DNA of 64,000 nt from an uncultured Prevotellaceae bacterium (lineage in GTDB: Bacteria > Bacteroidota > Bacteroidia > Bacteroidales > Bacteroidaceae). The notes under the pieces were generated by a model, which made no database searches, was not told the origin of the DNA, and was given only the letters and a program-made list of their open reading frames with translations. The stretch spans positions 84,081 to 148,080 of the forward strand of contig CACYPF010000011.1 of the NCBI GenBank assembly GCA_902776195.1, read 5' to 3'. Position numbers and translations under genes: made by a program. Numbering within the stretch: position 1 is the stretch's first letter; every line of letters begins with the position of its first letter. This document shows, piece by piece, positions 52,089 through 59,483 of the stretch.

Positions 52089-52176
52089 GGAGCCCGTACC
52101 TTCACCCCTTGGAGGCGGCACCTTCGACCCACGGAGGCGGCACCTTCGACCCTCGGAGGCGGCACCTTCGACCCTC
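52089..52176. repeat. GC-rich 22-bp tandem array
   Basis: Three near-identical 22-base units start at 52111, 52133 and 52155 (GGAGGCGGCACCTTCGACCC plus two bases), preceded by a degenerate unit at 52089. Just upstream GGGGCTTGG and CCAAGCCCC form a hairpin. Confidence 0.9.
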
Positions 52177-52311
52177 GGAGCCTAGGGCTTCGCAAAGAGG
52201 AAGTGCCGCTTATATAAGTGAGGCAGGAAAGCCCGTCTCAGCAAGTCGGAGTGACTCTGCAGTGATGCAGAGATACCAAACCTTGTTGTCCTGACTTACT
52301 AAAAGAGCGGC

Positions 52312-52330
52312 ATCCCCGTTTGTCGGGGAT
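52312..52330. other. Strong short hairpin
   Basis: ATCCCCG and CGGGGAT flank a 5-base loop. No T run follows, so it is not called a terminator. Confidence 0.6.
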
Positions 52331-52334
52331 TGCT

Positions 52335-52440
52335 CAAACCTTCTAAGGCGGTGCAAAGGTACGAATAAGTGAACAAAGAACCAAATTCATTTGAGTTCTT
52401 TCGAACGGGAGTACCTTCGACGGAACGTCAAAGATACAAA
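52335..52440. repeat. Repeat family R1, third locus
   Basis: One full unit plus the beginning of a second (GTCAAAGATAC). On the minus strand TTTG (52382-52385), a 20-base spacer and TACCTTTG (52354-52361) form a consensus promoter pointing into the gap. Confidence 0.8.
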
Positions 52441-52494
52441 TTTTCTTTCACATCATGCACTTAGTGACTTAGATTCCATACTACATAAAGTCAA

Positions 52495-52530
52495 GAAGTC
52501 CCGGCTTGCACAATAGCAGGTCGGGACTTC
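52495..52530 (-). terminator. Probable terminator after hsp20-like gene
   Basis: GAAGTCCCG and CGGGACTTC make a perfect 9-bp stem 26 bases past the stop. The T run is weak. Confidence 0.5.
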
Positions 52531-52555
52531 AACTTATGCGGTTAATCAATGTCCG

Positions 52556-52981
52556 TTACGAGACCTCGATGGCCTTGGTTACCTTTTCCTTCGGCTCGGT
52601 CTTCGGCATCGTGATGGTCAGGATGCCGTCCTCCACCTTGGCAGAAATCTTGTCGCGAACCACATCGTCAGGCAACACGTAGTTCTGCTCATAGTTAGAG
52701 TAGCTGAACTCGCGGCGCAGATAGTGATGATGCTTGTCCTCATGCTTGTGTTCCTGTTTGTTTTCAATGGCGATGGTGAGGTTGCCCTCGTCATTGATGC
52801 CTATGCGGCAATATTCCTTCTTAATGCCAGGGGCTGCAAGCTCCATCGTGTAGGCCTTCTCACTCTCCTTGACATTGACTGCGGGTGCTGTACTATTGGC
52901 ACGAGGCATGAAATCAGTGTTAAAGAAATCATCAAACATTGTTGGGAACCAACCATTGCTTTTCATCAATCCGTTCAACAT
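52556..52981 (-). CDS. Hsp20/alpha-crystallin small heat-shock protein
   Basis: 141-residue ATP-independent chaperone that holds unfolded proteins in the cytosol. The alpha-crystallin domain spans about residues 35-135: YTMELAAPGIKKEYCRIGI, LTIAIENKQEHKHEDKHHHY, REFSYSNYEQNYVLPDDV and the A-x-x-x-x-G-x-L-x-I-type AKVEDGILTITMPKTEP. The N-terminus (NGWFPTMFDDFFNTDFMP) is typical of Bacteroidota Hsp20. It is followed by a hairpin terminator. It is the only obvious stress gene in the window. Confidence 0.93.
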   Translation of the reverse strand: MLNGLMKSNGWFPTMFDDFFNTDFMPRANSTAPAVNVKESEKAYTMELAAPGIKKEYCRIGINDEGNLTIAIENKQEHKHEDKHHHYLRREFSYSNYEQNYVLPDDVVRDKISAKVEDGILTITMPKTEPKEKVTKAIEVS

Positions 52982-53038
52982 AATTATTACCTCCTAATTA
53001 TACTTTTGTTTAACTTATTTTTCTTGATTGCCTCTGCT

Positions 53039-53074
53039 CATTCCCGAGCAAGCTCGCCTACCCGTGGCCTTTCG
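53039..53074. repeat. Repeat family R3, intergenic copy
   Basis: CATTCCCGAG, four variable bases, then GCTCGCCTACCCGT and GCCTTTC. The same segment is found inside the flavodoxin gene at 59993-60029. Confidence 0.75.
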
Positions 53075-53181
53075 CTTCGGCTCTCACTTACAGATAAGCA
53101 AAGTACATGCCTATGGAAAGAATCCGTGCCAGAATGACAATCGCTGAAGTCAAACTGGCACGGATTTTAAACTCGCTTAAA

Positions 53182-53631
53182 CTATACTGTCATCTTGATA
53201 TGTGGAATGCCGTCGAGCATGAAGGTGTCGGACGATTGTTTGAACCCCACGCTCTCGTAGAACCCCTTGGCATACTCCTGTGCCTCGATGTCTATGAGTG
53301 TAGCACCGAAATACTCTTTGGCAGCATCGATGGCATGAAGCATAATCTGCTTGCCGTAGCCCTTGCCTCGAATGGTGGTGATGACCCTGCCGATGGAGAT
53401 TTCCGTCATGTGAGTCCCTGCCGGACACACACGGGCTAAAGCCACAATCTTATCACCCAGCGTCAGCCAAAGATGGATGGCCTGCTGGTCATCGCCGTCC
53501 AGGTCCTGATAGACGCAGTTCTGTTCCACTACGAACACCTCGCTACGCACTCGCAGTAGTTCGTACAGTTCATCCGTAGTCAGCTGCCGGAATGTTTTCT
53601 TGTGCAATATCATCTCTTGCCCGTTGTCCAT
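53182..53631 (-). CDS. ElaA-type GNAT acetyltransferase
   Basis: 149 residues; an ATG six codons downstream (53613) is an equally good start. The ElaA pattern is present: LYELLRVRSEVFVVEQNCVY, QDLDGDDQQAIHLWL, a GNAT acetyl-CoA loop in ISIGRVITTIRGKGYGKQIM and the C-terminal IDIEAQEYAKGFYESVGFKQ. The substrate is unknown. It follows the MmcQ-like gene by 6 bases and the CDF transporter gene precedes both, suggesting a three-gene minus-strand operon. Confidence 0.88.
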   Translation of the reverse strand: MDNGQEMILHKKTFRQLTTDELYELLRVRSEVFVVEQNCVYQDLDGDDQQAIHLWLTLGDKIVALARVCPAGTHMTEISIGRVITTIRGKGYGKQIMLHAIDAAKEYFGATLIDIEAQEYAKGFYESVGFKQSSDTFMLDGIPHIKMTV

Positions 53632-53637
53632 TTTCGC

Positions 53638-53988
53638 TTACTTCTTGACTTTTCTATACTTCGCCTTTACTAACTCGTAGGAGTTTCGTGTAAGTTCCTT
53701 CAGTAGTTCATCGGGAGCCGTGTTGGGGTTAACGCCTATCCAATGCTTGGGCGGTTCATTATATGGATTGCCGATACACTCACACTGTGCCTTCAAGTCC
53801 TCAATCCGCTTCGGCTGGCATTTGAGTGAGATGACGGAGAAATCATTGCAGTCGAAGAACGAGAACATGTGTCCTGAGACATAAAATACTAACACGCCCT
53901 CTCCGCTTTTAAACTTTTGGAACGGCAGTTTCTCTTCAATATCCGTGCCTAATGACAGGCAATACTCACGATAGTCTTCTATGTTCAT
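53638..53988 (-). CDS. MmcQ/YjbR-family protein
   Basis: 116 residues of the MmcQ/YjbR family, small proteins with a CyaY-like fold proposed to bind DNA. Recognisable stretches are YREYCLSLGTDIEEKLPF near the start, MFSFFDCNDFSVISLKC in the middle and NEPPKHWIGVNPNTAPDELL with a C-terminal helix (LTRNSYELVKAKYRKVKK). No signal peptide. It lies between an ElaA-type acetyltransferase and a cation transporter, in the same direction as both. Confidence 0.88.
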   Translation of the reverse strand: MNIEDYREYCLSLGTDIEEKLPFQKFKSGEGVLVFYVSGHMFSFFDCNDFSVISLKCQPKRIEDLKAQCECIGNPYNEPPKHWIGVNPNTAPDELLKELTRNSYELVKAKYRKVKK

Positions 53989-54008
53989 GTGATTTGATAA
54001 ATTGAAAT

Positions 54009-55112
54009 TTACTCGCTATAATTATGGTCAACTATTATATCCAGATGTACTCCAGGCACTAAAGGCTGAATGTCACTGATGAGCTGGTTGACTAAGGCCT
54101 TCTCATCGTGGACGGCAATGTCAGGGACAACATCAACGGAAATTGTATTCTCCTTTTCCGAATAATAGAAGCCATGAACCTGAACAATATCCTTGCGCGA
54201 GTGAAGAGCCTGCAAGACCTTCGTCTGCAACTCTGCCCGCTTGTTGTCGCCTGTTGCAATGGCATAGATACCAACGGTCAGAATGATACCGTGACGCGCC
54301 AACATCTGCATGGTAATCTTGCGAGTGAGTCCGTGGATTTCGTGAGCCGACATCGTGTCATAAACGTTGATGTACAGCGAGCCTATCTTCATATCCGGGC
54401 CATAATTGTGGAGTATCAGATCATAAACTCCATGCACTCCCTCAAATTCAGAGACCTCCTTCTTGATTTGATTGGTGAGCTCAACGGGAATACTGGTGCC
54501 TAACAGTTCGTTGACAGGCGAGGACAGCATTTCGATACCGGCCTTGATGATGACAATGGAAATGAGAACACCGAGAATACCATCGAGCGAAATGCCCCAC
54601 AACAGCATAACACCAGCCGAGACAAGCGTAGTCAGGGTTATAATGGCATCAAACAAGGCATCTGATCCTGAGGCTATCAGCGCATCACTGTTCAATTGCA
54701 CGCCCTTGTTCTTGACATACCTGCCCAGCACCAGTTTCACGATAATGGCTACAGCAATGACGATGAGTGTAGTATGGGTGTATTCCGGTTGTGTCGGATT
54801 GAGAATCTTCTTTGCTGACTCGAAGAGTGAGGTGACACCCGCCGACAAAACGATGACGGCTATGATGATAGCACTGAAATACTCTATGCGACCATGACCG
54901 AAGGGATGCTTCCTGTCGGCTGGGCGTTGTGACAGTTTAGTGCCGACAATGGTGATGACGCTCGACAACGCATCGCTGAGATTATTAACCGCATCCATCA
55001 CTATAGCGACAGAATTTGCCAGAAGGCCTACTGCCGCCTTGAAACCTGCCAGAAAGACATTGGCAACTATGCCTATCCAACTAGTCCGAATGATTTGAGA
55101 ATTACGATTCAT
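54009..55112 (-). CDS. Cation diffusion facilitator (CDF) transporter
   Basis: 367-residue inner-membrane metal exporter. Six membrane helices are followed by a cytosolic ferredoxin-like domain. Metal-site signatures are VAIVMDAVNNLSDALSSVIT (helix II, N-x3-D) and ALIASGSDALFDAIITLTTL (helix V, D-x3-D), and KLSQRPADRKHPFGHGRIEY is the loop typical of the family. The C-terminal part is longer than in E. coli ZitB, with a second half-domain (VQVHGFYYSEKENTISVDVV). It probably exports Zn2+, Fe2+ or Mn2+. Its promoter and leader lie within repeat R2 copy B and resemble those of the DUF1349 gene. Confidence 0.92.
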   Translation of the reverse strand: MNRNSQIIRTSWIGIVANVFLAGFKAAVGLLANSVAIVMDAVNNLSDALSSVITIVGTKLSQRPADRKHPFGHGRIEYFSAIIIAVIVLSAGVTSLFESAKKILNPTQPEYTHTTLIVIAVAIIVKLVLGRYVKNKGVQLNSDALIASGSDALFDAIITLTTLVSAGVMLLWGISLDGILGVLISIVIIKAGIEMLSSPVNELLGTSIPVELTNQIKKEVSEFEGVHGVYDLILHNYGPDMKIGSLYINVYDTMSAHEIHGLTRKITMQMLARHGIILTVGIYAIATGDNKRAELQTKVLQALHSRKDIVQVHGFYYSEKENTISVDVVPDIAVHDEKALVNQLISDIQPLVPGVHLDIIVDHNYSE

Positions 55113-55150
55113 GTAAATTCCGATTTATCTGCCTATATTATTAAACTTTG

Positions 55151-55245
55151 TTGCAAAAGTAGTCATTTCTGATAAATTCCCATGAATATTGCGTAACTTT
55201 AACAAAACAGTTACTGACTGAAGGGCATTCTGTTACCGACTGAAG
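55151..55245. repeat. Repeat family R2, copy B
   Basis: Contains the core TGATAAATTCCCATGAATAT and the distal GTTACTGACTGAAGGGCATT segment without the MITE seen in copy A. The minus-strand -7 box is TACTTTTG, about 40 bases before the CDF start. Confidence 0.8.
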
Positions 55246-55310
55246 ACTGTTTTCGGTACTCGTCACTTAAAAAAGTTGGTACTCACCACTCTTTTTCTAA
55301 TGAAAATTGA

Positions 55311-55318
55311 GTAATTTT
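55311..55318 (+). promoter_or_regulatory. -7 box of WbuC-MsrA fusion gene
   Basis: TAATTTTG lies 39 bases before the ATG at 55358. Confidence 0.5.
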
Positions 55319-55357
55319 GTCCCCGGATTAAAAGTAACTAAATCAATCGCAAAACGT

Positions 55358-56284
55358 ATGAAGATAATAAACGACCAACTGATTAACGGTGTGATGGAAC
55401 AGGCGAAACAGTCACCAAGACTAAGGATGAACTACAACTTCCACCAGAGCCTTCAAGATAAGTGTCACCGTTTCCTCAATGCCTTGGAGCCAGGTACTTT
55501 CATTCCTGTGCATCATCATCCTGACAAGGACGAGACCTTTGTCATACTGAAAGGCAAGGTCAGAGTCTCCACATACAATGACCAAGGAGTAGTTATCACC
55601 TCTTGTGTTATCAGCCCTGAGAACGGAACATACGGTGTGGATATTCCAAAGAACGTATGGCATGGATTAGAGTGTCTTGAACCCAGCGTTTTGTTGGAAT
55701 GTAAGGCTGGTCCATTCGTAGAACATGAGGTGGACGGTATCTTGGAGATAAAAGACGGTAAAGACATTTTTCTTGCCGGGGGCTGTTTCTGGGGGACAGA
55801 GCATTACTTCAAGCAGATAGATGGCGTTGTGGAAACGTCGGTGGGATTCGCCAACGGACATACTGCCAATCCGACATACAAGGAGGTCTATACGGACACT
55901 ACCGGGTTTGCCGAGACGGTGCATGTGAAATACAACCCCGATGTGGTGAGCCTTGAATTTTTGCTGCAGATGTTCTTCAAAGCCATCGACCCTACTAGTC
56001 TCAACAAACAAGGACATGATGAAGGGACACGCTATCGTACAGGCATCTATTATACCCATGCAGAGGATTTGCCCATTATCGAAAAGGTGTTCAGAGAGGT
56101 GCAGAAGGAGTACCAGAATCCTCTATGCGTCGAAAAGCTGCCACTGCAGAACTACTATTCTGCCGAAGAGTATCACCAGGACTATCTCGACAAGAATCCT
56201 ACAGGCTACTGTCATCTTCCTGAGTCACTGTTTGAGTTTGCAAGACAGGCAAAAGAAAAGACAATGCACCAGTGCTGCAGATGA
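55358..56284 (+). CDS. msrA: WbuC-type cupin fused to peptide-methionine (S)-S-oxide reductase
   Basis: 308 residues from ATG 55358. Residues 1-130 are a WbuC-type cupin (NYNFHQSLQDKCHRFLNALE, FIPVHHHPDKDETFVILKGK, VDIPKNVWHGLE) with metal-ligand histidines. Residues about 135-300 are MsrA: catalytic cysteine in FLAGGCFWGTEHYFKQIDGV, then SVGFANGHTANPTYKEVYTD, AIDPTSLNKQGHDEGTRYRT and YHQDYLDKNPTGYCHLP. MsrA reduces oxidised methionine and repairs proteins. No signal peptide is present. MsrA joined to a WbuC cupin is not an arrangement I recognise; fusion to MsrB is the common one. A resolving-type cysteine pair may be the final CC. Confidence 0.85.
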   Translation: MKIINDQLINGVMEQAKQSPRLRMNYNFHQSLQDKCHRFLNALEPGTFIPVHHHPDKDETFVILKGKVRVSTYNDQGVVITSCVISPENGTYGVDIPKNVWHGLECLEPSVLLECKAGPFVEHEVDGILEIKDGKDIFLAGGCFWGTEHYFKQIDGVVETSVGFANGHTANPTYKEVYTDTTGFAETVHVKYNPDVVSLEFLLQMFFKAIDPTSLNKQGHDEGTRYRTGIYYTHAEDLPIIEKVFREVQKEYQNPLCVEKLPLQNYYSAEEYHQDYLDKNPTGYCHLPESLFEFARQAKEKTMHQCCR

Positions 56285-56374
56285 AGACTGCAAGCATGGT
56301 TTCGACGAGATAAAAGTCATAAGCGAACCAAACCGCCCAAAGCGCAGACCGCTGGACGGCATCGTGAAATTCCA

Positions 56375-56542
56375 CTAGAATCTTTCCAGATTCTCCTGTG
56401 TCGCATCTTTAATGGCATCATCGTAGCCTGTCAATGCGGCAAAAGGGGCAAACTGGGCTGCACGGTTCCATATAGACATCTGCGGGTGATGCTTCGAGAC
56501 GTGATGCGGCAAATTGATAATATCGTCGTAGTCGTTGGTCAT
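56375..56542 (-). pseudogene. YolD-like protein, C-terminally truncated
   Basis: 55 residues: MTNDYDDIINLPHHVSKHHP then WNRAAQFAPFAALTGYDDAI. This is the start of the small YolD-like protein that usually follows Y-family polymerase genes in Bacteroidales, where it is about twice as long (recalled). The ATG overlaps the polymerase stop as ATGA. The stop after ENLERF ends it early. The opposite strand here holds the end of an unassigned plus-strand frame (GFDEIKVISEPNRPKRRPLD) that may be another remnant. Confidence 0.7.
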
Positions 56543-57375
56543 GCTTTATGTCCTCCTATCTGTTTATTGCGTTCTTTGGCGGTGGCACCCTCCTCAAAGT
56601 TCAGACCTCTGAGGATAGCGTTCTTACCAAAACGTTGTTTTATCTTCAACTGCGTTCCCTGCATCATAACCGACGGTCAGCACCAGTTGGTCAGTCACTA
56701 ACCGTTTTGATACTAAGCCGAGTGCCATTCCCTCTGCCATCTCCTGTATCACCACACGGGCTTTCTTGAAATCGTATGGCTCCTGCAACACCTGTCCGCT
56801 GCTAAAGGAGTTCGTCTCAGGTCTGTAAGCCTTTACTGCTTCCATTGTACATGGCTCCCAGCCCCAGGCATGGTCTATCAGCAACTCAGCATTCACACCG
56901 AAAAGTTTATAGAGCGTTTCCTCATTCTGCACAGACATCCGTGCCAGTTTTCCCATCGTATCGACACCATAAAGAGCCAACTTTTCCGCGATGCCGCGAC
57001 CAACTCGCCAGAACTTCGTTATCGGACGATAGTCCCATAGTTCACGGCGATATAGTCAACAGCCCAGTCCGGATGCTGTTTCAATTCTATATCAGATGAG
57101 GATTTGCCTGTCAGACGATGGCTTGGTACCTTGCTCTGACGATCGAAGTTCACCTCCCGCATCCGCTGCACCACCTCAAAGAGCCGTGCTCTTCCACCAA
57201 TACCATATGCTTTAAGAGATGGCGATACAGCAAGGCAAATTGTTTTCTCAGTACGACTTACATCAGCTACGACGAGGTTAGTAGTCAGCGGGGCAAGCCC
57301 TCTGTCCACACATTCTACTGAAGCATAAAACGACTTCAGGTCGATGGCTACATATGTCCGTCCTGCCTCTGACAT
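56539..57375 (-). pseudogene. Y-family DNA polymerase (UmuC/DinB-like), internally deleted
   Basis: The N-terminal piece (ATG 57375, SEAGRTYVAIDLKSFYASVE, LVVADVSRTEKTICLAVSPS) has the catalytic aspartate and the YASVE motif of translesion polymerases. It stops at 57019 after DYIAVNYGTIVR. A palm/thumb piece follows in another frame (FWRVGRGIAEKLALYGVDTM, AELLIDHAWGWEPCTM, SFSSGQVLQEPYDFKKARVV), and the last 34 codons (FGKNAILRGLNFEEGATAKE...QIGGHKA) are in a third frame. The stretch with the second catalytic acidic residues is absent, as is most of the little-finger domain. Roughly 270 residues remain of about 420. Confidence 0.82.
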
Positions 57376-57488
57376 TATTAATCTCAAAACTTGGCACAAA
57401 AATACGAAGATTTCTCCAAATATCAGATGAATGACAGGGAGCAGCACCCGATTCGTGACGAATGCTGCTCCCTCTACTTTTCATGAAT

Positions 57489-57878
57489 TTAAAGCAGATG
57501 TGCGATATACGCTACATCCTTGCCCTCATAGAAACGTGGTTCGAAGACAGGCTTGTATTGGAAATCGATGAAGCGGAACAACTGCAACGCACAGAACAGA
57601 CGGTCGTCACTCAGGCAGAGTTCCAGACGGAAATGACCGTTGGTTCCGGACGCAGGCCTGCCCTTTTGCTGGATGTCGGCAGCCATCTTGTCGAGCGGCA
57701 TGTCCAGCAGTCGCTCCACGCGCTCACCTTCCGTGGGGGTGTACTCCAGGATGACGGGTTTGACCTGACTCTGTGTAGGTGTGTAGATGGCCTTAGTTGA
57801 AAACAATGATTTCTTGATCTCGATATGCTGATAGGCGGAGAGGGCAGCAGCCATCTCCAAGTTTTTGATACTTGACAT
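57489..57878 (-). CDS. Hypothetical protein
   Basis: 129 residues, no signal peptide or membrane helix, family not recognised. It starts SSIKNLEMAAALSAYQHIEI and contains TPTQSQVKPVILEYTPTEGE and RLELCLSDDRLFCALQLFRF, which suggests a compact alpha/beta protein. Composition and length look like a real gene. It lies upstream of the broken polymerase on the same strand with 113 bases between, and downstream of a small secreted protein. A phage-like or mobile-element origin is possible but unsupported. Confidence 0.55.
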   Translation of the reverse strand: MSSIKNLEMAAALSAYQHIEIKKSLFSTKAIYTPTQSQVKPVILEYTPTEGERVERLLDMPLDKMAADIQQKGRPASGTNGHFRLELCLSDDRLFCALQLFRFIDFQYKPVFEPRFYEGKDVAYIAHLL

Positions 57879-57948
57879 AGTTGTTACTTAATATATTATT
57901 AATAATGTGAGTAGAATATGTGTGTCCCTGTGATAACTGACAACTATG

Positions 57949-58356
57949 TCAACGAATGATGTGCCTCAGTGCTATGACGTAATAGTCGCATGAGGCTGAC
58001 TGGCAGAATGGCGCCGTTTCCAGACGGCACCTGCTGTCGTGATAGGAATAAAAGGGGTTGACATTATGCTGCCGGATGGCAAGAGCGCCAAACGGCGTCG
58101 TATATCTATCCGTCCTTGATCCCTGGGTAGGAAGAATGCGCTGGGGACGGGAACTGCAAATGCGATAAATCTGTGAGGCATCTGTCAGCGTGGCTTCCTG
58201 GTGATGTTGATGCTGCGGAGCCAGAATCGACGACTCGCGATGCTGACAGGAGCCTTCGACAGCCACGCCATCATAGTTCTGCCAGTTTAGCAAAACCGCC
58301 AGACACAAGGCGCAAAGTGCCGTTAGTATCCTCGTTATTGTCAGAACCTGTCTCAT
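57949..58356 (-). CDS. Small secreted hypothetical protein
   Basis: 135 residues from ATG 58356, with a signal or membrane segment (RILTALCALCLAVLLNWQ). The mature part is rich in Arg, His and Cys and has a conserved-looking core (ICSSRPQRILPTQGSRTD, NPFYSYHDSRCRLETAPFCQ, SASCDYYVIALRHIIR) that I recall from other Bacteroidales hypothetical proteins. A minus-strand TACCTTTG box at 58365-58372 ends 8 bases before this ATG, which supports this start over one 66 bases upstream. Function unknown. Confidence 0.6.
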   Translation of the reverse strand: MRQVLTITRILTALCALCLAVLLNWQNYDGVAVEGSCQHRESSILAPQHQHHQEATLTDASQIYRICSSRPQRILPTQGSRTDRYTTPFGALAIRQHNVNPFYSYHDSRCRLETAPFCQSASCDYYVIALRHIIR

Positions 58357-58364
58357 TTCGGCTG

Positions 58365-58372
58365 CAAAGGTA
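58365..58372 (-). promoter_or_regulatory. -7 box of small secreted protein gene
   Basis: TACCTTTG on the minus strand, then CAGCCGAA and ATG; the leader would be only a few bases long. Confidence 0.5.
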
Positions 58373-58439
58373 CAAAAATTATCCCCAGAATCACCATTTT
58401 GAAGGTAATTTTTGGGTAACATTTAACTCCAATAAGGTA

Positions 58440-58618
58440 TTAGACGACTAACTTAGAAAGGTAGTCGTAGTCAGCTACAATGTAGAAATACTCCTTTGCG
58501 CCATCATAGGGGGGGGGCGCAATTCCTCCTTTCTGAGCAATGGACGTACTGCCTCAGTAGACTTCAGATAGAAACAGTCATCACAAATCAGACCGAATAT
58601 CTTTCCATCACAAATCCG
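58440..58618 (-). pseudogene. TfoX/Sxy N-terminal-domain remnant with poly-C frameshift
   Basis: Two frames on the minus strand join into part of a TfoX-N protein: DGKIFGLICDDCFYLKSTEA, VRPLLRKEELRPP, then YDGAKEYFYIVADYDYLSKL. The shift occurs in a run of nine C (G on the plus strand, 58509-58517); seven or ten would restore PPYDGAKEYFY. The first 35 or so residues of the domain, with the start codon, are missing; the fragment begins just past the DUF1349 stop. Confidence 0.7.
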
Positions 58619-58630
58619 ATTTATCTTGTA

Positions 58631-59365
58631 CTATTGCTTGTCGGGCTGCTGGCCGTCGTGAGCCTTCCATGCACACTCGGTAATCTTCATGTCCGAGAAG
58701 ACCGCCGTGAACGATGACTCTTCGGGCGAACAAGCATAGATGCCAAAACTGATTTCACCGGTACCGGCATACATGTGACAGATGCGCATCTGACTGAATA
58801 ACTCTCCGTCGGTAGAGCACTCGATGCAGTAGTCATCCTCGCGGCGCAAGAACCGATACCACATGGTCTTTACATCGGCAGGAATGGCCGTCGTAGCCCA
58901 GTCGGAATAGCCTTTGTTCGTCACCACACTACCCAGATGCTGAAACGTCTCGTTCTCGTATTCCACAGAGCTTTTCAGCCAGTTCTCGCTGTCGAGATAC
59001 ATCACGATGCCACACTGGTCAAAGCGGTGATGACTGCCCGTGAAGTCGGTCTTCACCACGAAGCTGAAGAACTTCTCACGCGTCTTCATCTGTAGTACGG
59101 GGGCATTATCGTTCTGGAAGTGATAGTAGGTGCGCTGCCAGAGGTCAGTCTTCGGAGCGGTGGTGATGCAGATGGTGTCGTCTTTGATGTCACACTTCGC
59201 AGGCTCCCGCGTCCACTGGAGACTGCTCAAATCGATGCGCCCGCTGTCAGCAAGTGCCACCCTTACATTGTCAATGAAATCCATAGTTGTTTCCTGTTTT
59301 TTCTGCTGTCCACATGCCGTCAGCATGATTCCAGCGCATAATAATGAGTATAGTTGCTTGTTCAT
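58631..59365 (-). CDS. DUF1349 lipoprotein
   Basis: 244 residues with a lipoprotein signal (MNKQLYSLLCAGIMLTAC) and a concanavalin-like DUF1349 domain: FIDNVRVALADSG, RTYYHFQNDNAPVLQMKTRE, QCGIVMYLDSENWLKSSVEY, SVVTNKGYSDWATTAIPADV and GEISFGIYACSPEESSFTAV. DUF1349 proteins are beta-sandwich proteins of unclear role; most are cytosolic, so the lipobox is notable. The promoter is supplied by repeat R2 copy C, about 41 bases upstream. It is downstream of the exported flavodoxin gene on the same strand. Confidence 0.82.
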   Translation of the reverse strand: MNKQLYSLLCAGIMLTACGQQKKQETTMDFIDNVRVALADSGRIDLSSLQWTREPAKCDIKDDTICITTAPKTDLWQRTYYHFQNDNAPVLQMKTREKFFSFVVKTDFTGSHHRFDQCGIVMYLDSENWLKSSVEYENETFQHLGSVVTNKGYSDWATTAIPADVKTMWYRFLRREDDYCIECSTDGELFSQMRICHMYAGTGEISFGIYACSPEESSFTAVFSDMKITECAWKAHDGQQPDKQ

Positions 59366-59403
59366 AAATTCCTAATTTATCTGTCAGCATTATTAATAAT
59401 TTG

Positions 59404-59447
59404 TTGCAAAGTTAGTCAATTCTGATAAATTCCCATGATTATTGCGG
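59404..59447. repeat. Repeat family R2, copy C
   Basis: Core TGATAAATTCCCATGATTAT. The minus-strand -7 box TAACTTTG (59407-59414) precedes the DUF1349 start by 41 bases. The leader resembles that of the CDF gene. Confidence 0.75.
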
Positions 59448-59483
59448 AGTTTCCACGAAAAAATTCACAATTTTTGAGTAACA

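Larger units (their letters stand above)
51534..52555. other. Kilobase-long repeat-rich gap
   Basis: About 1 kb without an intact gene. It contains, in order, a GNAT remnant, a copy of repeat R2, a MITE-like element, a GC-rich 22-bp tandem array, two strong hairpins and a copy of repeat R1. Frames through the GC-rich part are low-complexity and not protein-like. Confidence 0.8.

Noticed and set aside
52089-52176. CRISPR array
   Set aside because: Contiguous 22-bp units without spacers.
51908-52294. Overlapping frames on both strands in the GC-rich gap
   Set aside because: They are created by the 22-bp tandem repeats and GC-rich codons; no start signals and no protein-like pattern.
53107-53439. 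110-codon plus-strand frame across the ElaA-type gene
   Set aside because: Antisense shadow of a well supported acetyltransferase.
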